A DNA stretch of 64,000 nt from Lamellibrachia satsuma (GCA_033239005.1 BSQZ01000011.1:11360001-11424000), one strand, 5' to 3'. Counted from the stretch's first letter, positions 1 through 37,934 are shown. Made by a program: numbers and translations. The notes: generated by a model from the sequence alone, not told the origin.

Positions 1-87
1 TCGTTCAATCGTAATTGAAAGTTTGCTAAGTGAAAGTTTCGTACAGACTGAAACTTACGCTAACCGAAAGTTTTGTGTCGAATGTAG

Positions 88-25078
<24,991 letters not shown>

Positions 25079-25127
25079 CATGCACCTGTTGACGGTTCCA
25101 GAATTTAAGAATGACACCAATTTGTAA

Positions 25128-25133
25128 AATAAA
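25128..25133 (+). terminator. Polyadenylation signal AATAAA
   Basis: AATAAA 50 nt after the stop codon. A second AATAAA at 25218-25223 could act as an alternative. Confidence 0.6.
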
Positions 25134-25494
25134 ATTACATTTTACATAACATCAACATATTCGTCAAGATGTTCGTTAGATTTAATGTATGTGAGCAACT
25201 GTGCGTGCATTCGTTTGAATAAATTTCTGTGAACCTAATTTGCAATATTGTTGTATTTTCTGCAGTTCTAAGACACCGAGGCTTTGCAAGCAAAATAGTG
25301 CGATTTTCCGTGACACCCGTTGTCCCTTGTCTGCTGCAACAAGGGATGACGAGTCCCTTACGGTTTCCTTACAAAAAGCTACACGTGTATCTCTTTGAAA
25401 TACGTCGTTAAATTGATCAATAAAGTTTTCTGTCGATAGTTACGCCGAGGAACTTGGCGCAATTTACCTCCTTCTGTGTTTTTCCGCGGATCGA

Positions 25495-25600
25495 GTACAA
25501 GATTTAACGAGATTGCCATCCCAAACAACAAGTTCCAGATGTCAAGTGGACAAGGAAGCCATTGGTTTATCGAGAGTCCAACAATTGTATCATCTATGTA
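25495..25600 (-). mobile_element. LINE 3'-tail fragment, minus orientation
   Basis: Contains AGATTGCCATCCCAAACAAC, CAAGTGGACAAGGAAGCCAT and TTATCGAGAGTCCAACAAT, as in the 48916 and 9436 copies; it adjoins the minus-strand RT remnant that follows. Confidence 0.65.
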
Positions 25601-25639
25601 GTAACTGACCATCTATGTAGTAACTTCTTCCTTCTGTTG

Positions 25640-25960
25640 GTGATTTTTATGATCTCGCACTTGTCCGGGTTGAACTCCATCAGCCAACCTGCCTTCACTT
25701 CTGCGTCTGCTGAGTTGATGTTCCGATACAGGAAGCAGCCATCAGCAAATCGGTGTGCAGTGGAAGGTTCTTGGTCTAGGTGGTCATTGATTTATCACAG
25801 GAAGAGGACTGTGTCCTGTGGGACGCCTGATGCGACAGCAGCTTTGGATGACCTTTTACCTTCGATGACCACTTCCTGTGTACGGTTGTCCATTAAGCTT
25901 TGGGTTCAGTCCAATATCGCAATCCGTAAACGATTGCCAAATATTACTTTATTCCTCTTG
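25640..25960 (-). pseudogene. LINE reverse-transcriptase remnant
   Basis: Read on the minus strand, it contains SGVPQDTVLFL, a stop, NDHLDQ, HRFADGCFLYRNINSADAE and FNPDKCEIIKITN. These are RT palm motifs (SGVPQGTVLGP, FADD, FNP.KC) of Jockey/CR1-type non-LTR elements. The catalytic FADD reads FADG and in-frame stops are present, so it is inactive. Confidence 0.8.
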
Positions 25961-26246
25961 TTCGTGGGCTTGCCCTCAATGCAATCATCTAAACTTTTTA
26001 AAATTCCGTTTTCAGTGACATAGAAATTTCAACATCCCACCACTTTGATCTTCTCGATAACCGTAACCTAAATGAAACCACGCACACCCGAACACCCACA
26101 AACGATTCAGTGACAACGCAGAACGTTTACAATTTGCCTAGCGATGATGGCAATACGAGTAGGGACTCCCTTTCATCGCAGAGCTTCAGCACAAAGGACG
26201 ACTCCATTAGACCTCACCGTCATCACCTACATTCAATACCAGACCT

Positions 26247-28515
26247 GTGGCAACACCACATCCTAAACCAAATAGAAACACTTTCCAGGTGCTCACCGTA
26301 AACTTTCAAAGCACCAAAGCAAAGCGTACCTCATTCTGGTTGTTGCTGTCAGAAGCGAACCCAGATATCGTCATCAGAAACATGGAAACATGGCTGCATG
26401 AAGGGATCTGTGAGATGGAAGTACTACAAGACGGCTATCATTTCATTGCGCCAAAGGACGGTGTTGCCATAATCGCCAAGGACAGCATCACACGAACAGA
26501 GATTAACAAGGAAACTGAAACTGAGTTCACAGCTGCGCTGTTTGAGTGCCCTGGGAATACTCCACTTATTATTGGAGCATTGTACATCGCGCCCAACACT
26601 GACCTGTCGTACATGGAAGAACTGCGCCTCAATATCAGAGAACTATACAAAAACGACAATCCCCGTGCCACTATATGGATTGCCGGAGATGCCAACCTGC
26701 CCGACGTCGACTGGGAGACTGGTGTAAACAGCGGGAACAGCAACCCCTTGCAAGTAAACCAGCGCTTCCCCTATACTATGCATGACACAGGCTTTGAGGA
26801 GATTGTCAGACTCCCAAAAAGGGGCAAAAAACATATTGCATCACTGCACCAGGGCACAATACCAGATGACTGGAAGAAAGCAGATATCACCCCAATATTC
26901 AGGAAAGGCGACCGCACCAGTCCGACAAACTACCGACCCATATCACTAACATAAATGTGCAGCAAGATAATGGAGCACATCATCCATAGCCAGATTACGC
27001 ATCACCTTAACACACATAAGATCCTCTCCGACCAGCAACACAGCTTCAGAAAGAGGAGATCATGAGAAGGCCAGCTGATCATACCGCTACAAGGCCTAGC
27101 AGCTGATCATACCGCTACAAGGCCTAGCAGCTGATCATACCGCTACAAGGCCTAGCAGCTGATCATGCTGCTACAAGGCCTAGCAGCTGATCATACCGCT
27201 ACAAGGCCTAGCAGCTGATCATACCGCTACAAGGCCTAGCAGATGATCATGCCGCTACAAGGCCTAGCAGCTGATCATACCGCTACAAGGCCTAGCAGCT
27301 GATCATACCGCTACAAGGCCTAGCAGCTGATCATGCCGCTACAAGGCCTAGCAGCTGATCATGCCGCTACAAGGCCTAGCAGCTGATCATGCCGCTACAA
27401 GGCCTAGCAGCTGATCATACCGCTACAAGGCCTATCAACTGATCATACCGCTACAAGGCCTAGCAACTGATCATACCGCTACAAGGCCTAGCAGTCGATC
27501 ATGCCGCTAGAAGGCCTAGCAGCTGATCACACCGCTACAAGGCCTAGCAGCTGATCATACCGCTACAATGCCTAGCAGCTACATTAGACCAGGGGGAGCA
27601 GGTCGATGCTCCCCTATTTGACTTATTCTAGCAAGGCATTCGACAAGATGTCCCATCAGCTGTTGGCCATCAAACTGCAACACTATGGCGTCAGGGGCAA
27701 CCTCCTCGTGTGGATCAGGAGCTTCCTTGCTGGTAGGAGCCAACGAATACTGGTAGAAGGACAGACATCCGGTCCTGCCCGGTCACCTCAAGTGTCCCAC
27801 AAGGAAGTGTAATCGGACCCCCCCTTGTTCTTACTACACATAAATGACATGCCACATCAGGTCGACTCCATCTCCCGACTCTTCGCAAACTGCAACAGTG
27901 GGTGAAAGACTGGAAAATGTCATTCAACCCAAGCAAATGTGAGGTCATCAGAATAACTAGGAAACTGAACCCTATTGCAGCCACCTATGCCATCCATGGT
28001 AGCAATGTGATTTTTGTGAAGACAGTAAAGTACCTTGGAGTTACAATAGCAGCGAACTTGACCTGGCGTTCCCATGTCGATGCTATCACGAAGAAGGCCA
28101 ACAACAGCCTTGCTTTCCTGATGAGAAATCTCGCTAGCTGCCCAACCAACATCAAGACACAGTGTTACAAGACCCTGGTTAGGTCTATCCCGGCGTACGC
28201 CAGCACATCATGGGACAAAGACCAACAGCCAGAAGGTGGAAGCTGTCCAACGGCTGGCGGCAAGATTTGCAACTGGTGACTACAGGACCACTAGTAGCAC
28301 CAGTCAGATGATCAGCAGGCTCGGCTGTTATAATATCCCGCTACACTGACCACAAGAGGTCACAACATGTGCTATCTCTTCCCCTACTGCAGGACAGATG
28401 TGTATAGGCGCTCTTTCTTCCCAGATGGTATCCGAATATGGAACCAGCTGACTGAGCGCATTGTCACATCCCCAATAACCTTCAATCAAATGGCCACTCT
28501 GGAGGCTTAAAGGTC
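26247..28515 (+). pseudogene. Degenerate non-LTR retrotransposon (endonuclease + reverse transcriptase)
   Basis: An open frame at 26247-26954 carries the apurinic-type endonuclease N-terminus (VNFQSTKAKRTSFW, NPDIVIRNMETWLHEGI, ALYIAPNTD, WIAGDANLPDVDW). It jumps directly to DDWKKADITPIFRKGD and TNYRPISLT of the RT, so an internal deletion removed the endonuclease end and linker. After a stop, RT pieces continue: SKAFDKMSHQLL, SFNPSKCEVIRITRK, TVKYLGVTIAANLTWRSHVD, then DYRTTSSTSQMI and MVSEYG towards 28515. Frameshifts and stops are frequent. A 504-bp tandem expansion sits inside the RT. The style is L2/CR1-like (inference). Confidence 0.85.
27072..27575. repeat. 28-bp tandem array inside LINE, 18 copies
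   Basis: Unit CAGCTGATCATACCGCTACA plus AGGCCTAG. Positions fit 18 x 28 bp exactly. The unit itself encodes QLIIPLQGL, the RT segment expected right after ..KRRSEGQ and before ALDQGEQVDA, so the array amplified the element's own coding DNA. Confidence 0.93.
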
Positions 28516-31500
28516 ATATGCAAATATTCCATAAATAGTTATATATGCTAACAAACAGTTGTATTAGCAGAATGCATTAACAAATAATGTTTTTGGCTAC
28601 TCTTCAATAAAAGTTAATTATATTAGTGGCAAAGAAGCCCCAAGCGATTTGACATTTCGCACGGCAATGTCCGTACGGAATCGGCGTGTGACGTCAGTCT
28701 GGCCAAACGAACATCAACAAGCATTGTCATTCCATAGCAACGCAGAACATCTGCGTACGTTAAAAGCTTATATGTTGCAGTGGGGCGAAAAACAATGAAT
28801 TTGGGTGTGACATTAGTTTCATTATTTGAAACACTATTTAAACACTACAACATATTTTAAATAATAGCTACGACAAAATCGTAAAGGGCAAGCCAACGAG
28901 ACAGCTCTACTCAAAAGTTAGATCGACACAGTTGTAAAAAATTGCATATATCAAGACATTTCGGCAGTAAAATCATACAGTGATCACATATTTCTCCACG
29001 TGTTCCAATATTCCGAATCAAACCACCGAGTAACGCAAAGACAAAGGCAAAGTAGGCAAATGGTCCAACTTCCAAGCCTAGGCTAGGCCTAGGGCTAAGT
29101 TAAACTCAACGAGTGTATCTACTAGCTTGTACAAACTAAACGTGGAATTTAAAAACAATTTGATAAATAAATACACATGATGCTACCAAAACAACACTAT
29201 TGTAAATACATTTACATTAATGTAATTTTTGAGGTTTTTGATCCCGGCCATTTCTTTACTGCGGCGTGAATCGGAAGGCTGCGGCCAATAAATCAGATTT
29301 GGTTTGACACAACTCGCTGTCGCTACTACGTTTTTTGTGACATTGACCGCGTTGTTGACTCGTACATGTACGGAATGACTGGAAACGATAAGTTTATGTC
29401 AGTTGCACCGTCAGAATCGCCGTCGCTCGACATTTTGCGTGATCTAAATCTTGCTAAAAGTTAAGTTCCTATGAACCGGCGTAGGCGAAGTTGGTTTGTT
29501 TGACCAAAATGGTGTCATGCGGTCCGACATGTACCGGCAAAAATCCACAAAATGGTTTCGGAAAGTGCCTTCGGGAATTTAGGTATATCCTCCGTTTTTT
29601 TTTACTAAATTAATGTAACTTTTTACAGTTTCATGACTGAATATGAATAAGGGGATACAGTCATATCCAGAACAAGTGAAAACACACAAATATGTTACCT
29701 TAATATTTTTTAATTCTCAACCATGTTGTATATAGTCACCACATTCACGATGTACACAGCCAACGCATTCACGTTGTACATATAGTCGCCACAGTGCGAC
29801 AATGCTCCAGAGTGGGACTATGCACTTATGAGGAAGAAGAAGGGCAATGGTTGGGTGACAGATGGGGATGAGACACTTTGTCGCATCGGAACGCTTTAGA
29901 AAAACCCACAGCACAGTGTCGATCTGTACAGCCTCATTGAGACACTCGGCTAGGTCATCAAATGCCTGGGTGAGTTTCGCAAGATCTACGCTTGCGGAAG
30001 CCATATGCTGGTAGTCAGTTAGTGGTCCATTACGGCGTTAAGTATGATGTGCTCCCAGATCGTACAGGAGATGCTCGTTAGATATATATGTCTGTAGTAT
30101 GTCTGCGTTTTCTCCCTTCTTGTAGAGTGGGATAACTTCCTACGCAAATTGCATGTTCACTGTTGGAATACTGTCTACAAACATACTGCGTATTGTACAC
30201 CACACTCCAACAGTGAAATTGTGAGTGGCTCCACTGGTGGCGAGCTTGATTGTACACAATAAGCTGCTGCCATCTATCGAGTAACGCATTAACGATTTAA
30301 CGCCTTGCGACAATCTCCCACCACTGGCGCCACTGACCATTTCAGCCGTGATATGCCGAGTGGCGCCACTGTTGGGGAGTGTGGCCTGGCGCTTCTAATA
30401 ACTGTAGCGACAAGAAGTTTTCAGTAAAGGAATAAACTGGTTCCTGAACGGGAAAATGTCTATGCCTATGTCTTAAAAAGCATATTGCAGCAATATATCC
30501 AATTAATCAATCCATCACTTTAATGACAGAGCATATTCTAAACATCACACATCTGATGCAGTTTCATATTTTATTGAACTCAGTAAAAGCAGACATAGTA
30601 ATACAAAGTAATGTGTTACATTAAACATTTTATATACAGTTGTTTCTGTCACATATAATAGCTTGTTCCAGTGTTCACGTATCCTGGATGAAAAACGCAA
30701 GCCTGTAGCAAATATCCATTATAGTATAATTACGTGATATATCAAGTCCACCCATGAATCTATGTACTAAAAAACTGGTACGTTCATATTTAGACACAAT
30801 TTTTTATATTATGATATGCAATGTGTAGCCTATTCATAGTACATACTAATAATATACATATTACATACTTTTTGTAGCACCACCAAAATTGTACAGAATA
30901 TAATTTATATACATTGGTACTTTGAGAAAGAAAAAGTTTATAATAAAATAATTTATTATATAAAATGTGTAGAAGGTGGGGCACGTCCATACACCTCGTT
31001 ACTGGCCACACCACATGATTTGTGTTTAAATCTTGTTAAACACGCAATTTGATTTCATTATCATATGTAAGAAACTTTCCACCAAAAATGTTTAATGCAA
31101 AATGTTTATGTAAATTTTACATTTGTACTGAAACACAAATCACCCACAATACAGGCACACCGATGTGCTGACCCATTGTAAATTATTATCACAGTGCAAA
31201 TAAACTGCTATCATAAACCGGGTTTACGAAAACATTAATTATCTTCATCAACTGGTAGTGCGAAGCATAAGCACACAACTGTATGTTCCAGTTGGAATGA
31301 TTATAATTTTGTTTAGATAATATGGTGGCATAATGTTGACATCATAATAACAAAGGCCTACATGTTTAATTGTCACTACCCATCAGATCGATAAATTGTT
31401 TGCCTGAGTTGACCAGAAGCACAATAACAGCTGTTAATTGGCTTTGAAAGACAGGCATTGTTCTGTATAGCTGTCAACTTCTGTCACATGGATGTTGTCC

Positions 31501-31600
31501 CTTTTGTCCATGACAGGAGTAATTATAACAGCACTTCATATTCTATGCCGGGTGACTTTGTTTTGCACAGCCTAAAATATGCACTTGCATATCTGTTCAT
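28516..31600. other. Intergenic stretch, no supported gene
   Basis: Unique-looking AT-rich DNA with a GC-richer part at 29230-29560. Short frames exist on the minus strand at 29855-30004 (starting MASASVDLAKLTQAFDDLAE) and 30140-30340, neither with a recognisable domain or clear splice context. GTGGCGCCACT-type words occur at about 30320-30375. Confidence 0.4.
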
Positions 31601-31605
31601 GGGTT

Positions 31606-32270
31606 GCACTTTGTAAGTTGCACCGAATAGCCAGGCAGCTTACATGTTGGTTGAACTTTGTTAGTCGCACCAAATAGCCTGGCAGTTCAGATGTGTTCGT
31701 TGAACATTGTGAGTTGCACTGAGTAGCCAGTTCAGATGTGTTGGTTGAAGTTCAGTCACACCGAATAGCCAGGCTGATCAGATGTGTTGGTGGTTGAACT
31801 TGTGAGTCGCACCGAATAGTCTGATAGTTCAGTGTTCGTTGAACGTAGTGAGTTGCACCGAGAAGCCAGTTCAGATGTGTTCGTTGAAGTTTGTGAGTAG
31901 CACCGAATAGCCAGGCCGATCAGATGTGTTGGTTGAACTTTGCAAGTCACACTGAATAGCCAGCAGTTCAGATGTATTGGTTGAACTTTCTGAGTCACAC
32001 CGAATAGCCTGGCAGGTCAGATGTGTTGGTTGAACTTTGTGAGTCACACCGAATAGCCTGGCAGTTTAGATGTGTTGGTTGTATTTTGTGAGTCGCACAG
32101 AGTAGTTTGGTTGGTCAGATGCTTCTATAGGACTTTGTGAGTGGTGCTGAGTAGCCAGGCAGGTCAGATGTGTTGGCTAAACTTTCTGAGTCACACCAAG
32201 TACTTTGGTTTTTTTAGACGCGTCTGTAGGACTTTGTGAGTGGTGTTGAGTAGCCAGGCAAGTCATGACA
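31606..32270. repeat. Minisatellite, about 47-bp irregular unit
   Basis: About fourteen degenerate copies of GAACTTTGTGAGTCGCACCG, AATAGCCTGGCAGTTCAGAT and GTGTTGGTT. No splice sites or coding potential seen. Confidence 0.88.
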
Positions 32271-33315
32271 TTTGTAGTATGCAAGTAGATGCTCCCCACT
32301 GCTGAAATCTTCATTCTCTCTTATATACACTTGATTATTCTGAAATACAGACATATTAAATAAAAATTAAATAAATAATAAAATAAACAATAATACAGAA
32401 CTATGCATAGAGGTCCACATCTGCTCATTGAAAAGTTCTCATGGAAAATATCCTCAACCAACATTTGTCGACTCACACCTAGTGCTTTAACAGATAACTA
32501 TTTTGATTCTGTATTCTGGTTTACGGCAAACGCATGCAGGAGAAAATTTCAGCACTTGAAACCAGATAAATTAGAACATAGAACAGCCTCATGTGTAACA
32601 AATAGATCTGACAGTAAACAATGTTTTTAATTACAAAAAAGGGGAGCATTTTGGCCAAAAAGTATGGAAGTGGGACCTAGGGAAAAAGCAATATGTCCCA
32701 CCCACAAACAGTAACTTTGACGTCTACGACACTGATTCAAAATTTAATGTAATCAGAATCGTTCATGGAACATGTCAATTTTTCAGCAATAAAATAAAAG
32801 TTTTAAATTTGAACAATATACTATTTGTAATATTAAATAGTATCTGGAAATAATGACAAATCATGTTCAGTGATTCATCATATATCAGGTACAACACTAC
32901 TAACTCAGAAGTTTATCACATCAGAAGCCACCAAAAACAGCCAAAGTATAATACATTAAAGAAAATGCACATTACCATTGTTTTCTTAATCTTAAATTTG
33001 CATAACCTCTTTGCAGGAACGTGTACAACCAGAACCTAGAGAAGAGAAACCAAGCATTCATCTTTCGTACAATCAGCAACAAGGTCATCTTTTTCAAGTC
33101 TTCAAGTACTGTATATACTGTTAAAAAGTAATAATTTACTATGCTGCAGTTTGTAATGTCATCTCCCAAGGTGGGGTGATCTAAAACGTTTGTATGTACA
33201 ATAAAATTGTACAGTTCAGGGTTATAAAAGGGCTTCTACGATGATTTGATAACTCCGAGGGCAGCTTTCTGACATGTGTCTGCTGTTGGTGCCGTGACTG
33301 CTTCCTGGATGAGCG
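32271..33315. other. Intergenic stretch, nothing recognised
   Basis: AT-rich sequence; I see no exon, repeat or element that I can support. Confidence 0.5.
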
Positions 33316-33655
33316 AATTCCACATTGGGATAGATAAGTTGTTGAATTCCACATTGGGATAGATAAATTGTTGAATTCCACAATGGGATAGATAGATAAA
33401 TTGTTGAATTCCACATTGGGATAGATAAATTGTTGAATTCCACAATGGGATAGATAGATAAATTGTTGAATTCCACATTGGGATAGATAGATAAATTGTT
33501 GAATTCCACACTGGGATAGATAAATTGTTGAATTCCACAATGGGATAGATAGATAAATTGTTGAATTCCACATTGGGATAGATAAATTGTTGAATTCCAC
33601 AATGGGATAGATAGATAAATTGTTGAATTTCACATTGGGATAGACAAATTGTTGA
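33316..33655. repeat. Minisatellite, 29/33-bp alternating units
   Basis: Unit GAATTCCACATTGGGATAGA plus TAAATTGTT, alternating with a longer form that has an extra TAGA. About eleven copies; EcoRI-like GAATTC occurs in most units. Confidence 0.93.
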
Positions 33656-34181
33656 ATGGTGTAAGTTACAAGACGTTCACTAAATCTCTTTCACATGACA
33701 AAAACATTTACTATTGACATGAATGTTCTTATTGTGTATACGTGTGTATAATATATTATGTGTGTATACCTAAAGATCTCCAACAAAAAAGATCTCTTTC
33801 ATCTCCTAACTTTGCCAGGAAACCAATGTTCAGCCTTTTCTGCATTTCCAGTCGTCAATGCATTGTAGAAGTGCATGTAGGCAAAAACATTTATTTACTG
33901 TGTGCATGCATGTGCACATGACAAACAGCAGCAGTTTGTGTGTGTGCGTGCGTGCGTGCGTGCGTGTGTGTGTATGTGTGTGGTGTGCATCCATCCATGC
34001 GTGCGTGCGTGCGTCTGATGGTAACTCACTGCCTGATGGTCGTCGCTGTAGCGTATGAGGTAAATGCCATTCTGCGTTTGTTCTCGGATGCAACTGTCAA
34101 GTACAAAAGAACCAATACATTTTCTCATTTCAACCTAACAATTACCAGTGGAATGAAACATGCAGTCAAATGCCACCAGTA

Positions 34182-34290
34182 TCACCCAACAACATGCAAA
34201 CTGACAATATGTTTTAGTTTGCAAAAATATTTTAATTCATAGATAGTCTTCCTGTTTGACAGAGCAGCGGCACTGTCTTCCCTGATATCC
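34182..34290 (-). CDS. Candidate terminal exon of the Met/Gly-rich protein gene
   Basis: The previous exon ends in phase 2. Acceptor GAAGCTTTCAG gives DIREDSAAALSNRKTIYELK and further residues to a TGA at 34182-34184. An alternative acceptor one exon-word upstream (exon from 34301) gives KLSGISGKTVPLLCQTGRLS and a TAA at 34232. I cannot choose with certainty; the first has the stronger acceptor and the more protein-like composition. Confidence 0.35.
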
Positions 34291-34859
34291 CTGAAAGCTT
34301 CCTTCTCAATTACATTTGTTCGCTTGTTTTGTCCTAGAACCATTTCACACAAAAACAAACCTACCTAAATCTAATTAATATCTATAGCATCCACTAGCTC
34401 GTTTGTATACATTTATTGTTTAGCTTTGATGAAATCATCAAGCAAACTATTCAATTATTTTTTACCAGATCCAGTCAAAATTCTGAACTGTCATAATATC
34501 GTTGGTTAAGACAGCAACTGGGACAAAGTACAGTAATTGTCGTTAGGTTGATGTGCAAGGGCTGCTGTATGCATTTAGCAGCATTGGTGGGTGAGAATGC
34601 GTTGGCATGTAACATACACTCTGTCTGAAGATAATGGACATCAACATTTTGTAAATAAAAGGATAGAAAAATTGATCTATAGACTCGTTGAATTGTTCCT
34701 CTCCACGGAATGAACCTGATTCTTGACGGGTTAAATGAATTGAGGGGGGAGTTTTAAAAATGACACAACCATCCTGTCCAACAAAGCAGATCATGTATGA
34801 CACTGATATAATTCATCCTAAACTGCCAGAAATAACTAGTTATATCACAAATTGTTCAC

Positions 34860-34909
34860 CTGTCGGCTGCGTCTTTTGATCGAGTCCACAAAGCGTCATG
34901 CCACAGATC
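34860..34909 (-). CDS. Exon of Met/Gly-rich protein gene
   Basis: On the minus strand: acceptor TTGTTGCTTTCTAG, donor ACAG/GTGAAC; 50 nt, phase 0 in, phase 2 out. It encodes DLWHDALWTRSKDAAD. It joins the 36843-36914 exon without a phase change. Confidence 0.6.
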
Positions 34910-34929
34910 CTAGAAAGCAACAAATGTGA

Positions 34930-35105
34930 TATGTTACACAGACACACAGAACTACTCTAGGTTTTGTTCCCAGAGTTGAAACAAATATTGGAAATAAAAC
35001 ATTCTCGGTTGCTGCACCAACTCTTTGGAATTCACTCCCTGTTAGTGTTAGGCCAGTAAGACACATAATATTTCGCAGTCATCTGAAGACGTATTTTGTT
35101 TAACT
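34930..35105 (+). pseudogene. LINE RT C-terminal fragment
   Basis: Frame with LGFVPRVETNIGNKTFSVAA then PTLWNSLPVSVRP and FRSHLKTYFV followed by a stop. The LWNSLP...FR..LKTYLF ending is a common C-terminus of Jockey-group LINE proteins. Confidence 0.7.
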
Positions 35106-36343
35106 TTGCCAACCCTCCTCCGCTCCCTGGTACTTTCATCCAACGGTTGACAACTTTAACACTGCACATATAGATTTCGAGAATTGCCTTACCATTTTTT
35201 TATGTACTTCTAAACTCGGGTTTCCGAGAATTTTGGTGCAATTGAAGTTTTTGTATTATTATTACTAAAAATAACATTGAATACAGAGGAGTATATTATG
35301 CATGGGTCCAAAATCCAAAATATTGTGATTTCCAATGCTACTGAAATGAGAGAACATTAAATGGATACACAGGCGATGTCACAGGCTGTCACAGTCACAG
35401 TGCATAAAATACATACACCAATAGTAAAAGAAAGATACATCTATATAGAATATTATAAATTGTCTTTATAAACATTGACGGCAGATGACAGAGGACCACT
35501 CTCACTTCAACAGTAGCAACTGAAAGTGACATCACTTTTACTTAACTTGGAAGGCAAACAGATTTTAACAGTTCGTAAGAATTGACCCGTCTAAGTCATC
35601 GTTGTTGGGCGTGAACGTGAGAGTCAGTTCTCGCAAGTTTGAATTAAGCTTCCCAGATTCATTCACGACTAGAATGAAATCAGATGTAACACCAGTGTCC
35701 AGATATCGTCTCATTAGAGCTTTATTCGACAGCAAGTCCATTCGAAGTACATTTCACGGTCACACAAATCCCCACGCCGATACATCATCTTAACTTCTTC
35801 CTTTTACATTTAAAGCTTTAGTAATTAAGAAATCAAAGATAACGCTAGTGCAAGCCAGCAAAGCTTGTCTATGCGGAAATTTTTGAAGCATTTTTGTAGC
35901 TTCCCTAGTGGAGCATAACACGTTGCCTTTTGGTGAAATAGTTCCCGGTCGCACTCCCAGTCCCCTTTTAAAGCAAATTATTTTCCAAGAATTTTCCATT
36001 GCTAATGTACGCATGCATGAGGATCTCCTATTTCTACCAAAACCATCTACGACCATCTCATGTATGCGTTAGACAGGCCGAAGCTGCCCAACATTCCCCA
36101 AATAATCCCCATTTGCATTATATATGGGTACAGCATTGGTGATTGTCCACAATTGGCCAAGTTCCCCCACCCCACCTGTTTATGGGTCAGGCAAAGGTGA
36201 ATGCTGCAGCAGAAAATCGGGTTGACAACCCATTAATAAATTTCTACACATGGAGGCAGTACGTCCTCTTCTCGATACACACCCTTAGCTGGCTTTATGG
36301 CAAAATACTCATTATTCAAAACTGACCTTCTATCCCAAAGCCA
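35106..36343. other. Stretch without supported features
   Basis: Intronic to the minus-strand gene if the exon chain is right. No exon or known repeat identified. Confidence 0.45.
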
Positions 36344-36526
36344 GGGTTAAATGCCTTCATTTATATAATAGTAAAAGGTCCTCGTTTATATAACAGTAAA
36401 AGGTCCTCATTTATATAATAGCAAAAGGTCTTCATTTATATAATAGTAAAAGGTTCTCATTTGTATAATAGTAAAAGGTTCTCATTTATATAATAGTAAA
36501 AGGTTCTCATTTACATAATAGTAAAA
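36344..36526. repeat. 25-bp minisatellite, about seven copies
   Basis: Unit AAAGGTCCTCATTTATATAA plus TAGTA; it runs directly into the hairpin at 36517. Confidence 0.9.
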
Positions 36527-36613
36527 GTGGCTTTGCTAATTCACCATTTTAGAATGTCCTGGATTTTCCAGGACATTCTAAAATGGTGTATTAGCAAAGC
36601 CACTTTTACTATT
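36517..36613. repeat. Near-perfect 47-bp hairpin with 3-nt loop
   Basis: The left arm 36517-36563 is the reverse complement of 36567-36613 with a single mismatch; the loop is TTT (36564-36566). Arm core: GTGGCTTTGCTAATTCACC. The whole structure is a cruciform/long-hairpin candidate. Confidence 0.93.
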
Positions 36614-36842
36614 ATTATTTCTTAATAGCTAATTATAACAACACTTAGTATAACCAATTGATCTAGTTTATTTCTATTATCTTTCACATAATGAAGCAAT
36701 GACTTTACATGTACTTATAACCATCAAGAAATATTAGCCTTTGAACTATGTTATAAAATGCCATCAGAATAATAATCGAGTCTGTAAACCTTGGAGAGAG
36801 GGTTGACTTATACCTGGAGGAAGATAACTGAAAGTAAGTTAC

Positions 36843-36914
36843 CTGAGGCACATTTTCATATTCATCAGATGGTAGTTCATCTAGGGGATCATCTAGGGGA
36901 TCCGTCATCACCTC
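36843..36914 (-). CDS. Exon of Met/Gly-rich protein gene
   Basis: On the minus strand: strong acceptor TTTCTCTTCCTCTGCAG, donor CAG/GTAACT; 24 codons, phase 0 both ends. It encodes EVMTDPLDDPLDELPSDEYE then NVPQ, an acidic, low-complexity segment with a duplicated DPLD. Confidence 0.7.
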
Positions 36915-36974
36915 CTGCAGAGGAAGAGAAAGGATCTCTTGAAATAACAAAGCAGTGATGAACACTTGGAGAAA

Positions 36975-37135
36975 GGTGCGAGTTCAGTCGCTGTAGTGGT
37001 TGTATCATACTGGGTCCAATTATGTAATTGTAATTGATTACAGCAAAATTGTGTAATTGTAATTGATTATGGTTTCGAAATTTTGCTGTAATTGTTATAT
37101 TTTATATAATTGAAAATTTATTTCAATTACAATCA
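36975..37135. repeat. Dispersed AT-rich repeat (GGGTCCAATTA type), copy 1
   Basis: ACTGGGTCCAATTATGTAAT followed by repeated TGTAATTGTAATTGATTA words. A related copy lies at 37505-37650 and weaker similarity at 62490-62760. Confidence 0.5.
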
Positions 37136-37504
37136 ATTACAGTACATTTCATATCACAAACTACCTGAACGAATTGTCAATAAAAATGTAATTTAAGTCT
37201 CGAATGAGTTGAAAATCAAGACTAATAATAACACCTGCTTATATATTTATATTTAAGTCTCAGTATTCACTGTCTGGTGGGTACTGGTCAGTAGTGCTAG
37301 TGGTGGGTAGCCTTAGCGATTAGCCTTTTCAATAAGTTGGTAACAGCCAGGAAGCAATAAACAATGCACAGACATTGTCAGACAAAGGCTAAGCTGGTAT
37401 TCAAACAACACGGAAAGAACTGTAGCCTGATATTGCTTCAGAAAATATCAGTGAAACATTGCAGAGTTATCAAACCAAATGCACCTATGTAGTATAAACA
37501 TCTG

Positions 37505-37650
37505 CAAAATGCACCTGCATGCAGGGCTGGGTCCAATTACACAAAATCATATCAATTACATACAATTACATTTCATTTTTAATTACAATTACTGTCATAA
37601 TTGTCCAAATCAATTACAATTACACTGTTTCAATTCCAATTACATTACGC
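37505..37650. repeat. Dispersed AT-rich repeat (GGGTCCAATTA type), copy 2
   Basis: GCTGGGTCCAATTACACAAA followed by CAATTACA words, matching copy 1 at 37011. Confidence 0.5.
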
Positions 37651-37934
37651 AGAACCAAATATATTCAGCATTTGTTAATTATGTATTTTGCACGTTTTGC
37701 TGAATTTCAGTATTTTGTACACAATTGATAAACAAATATAATGGTAATGTTTGTACATTTTGTTGAATTGTGACTTTGAATTACACTAAATAAAAAGATA
37801 GCAGTTTAAAACATATTTTCGTTATATCAAAATACAATGCAGTATCCAGACAAGACATATTCCTTACAGACAAAATCACACAATATGAAAAGTGAACAAA
37901 ATCCCACAGGACAAAATACAAAAATGTGAAAATT

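Noticed and set aside
27060..27580. CRISPR-like array of regularly spaced 28-bp repeats
   Set aside because: Units are directly adjacent with no spacers and lie in a eukaryotic LINE; it is a minisatellite.
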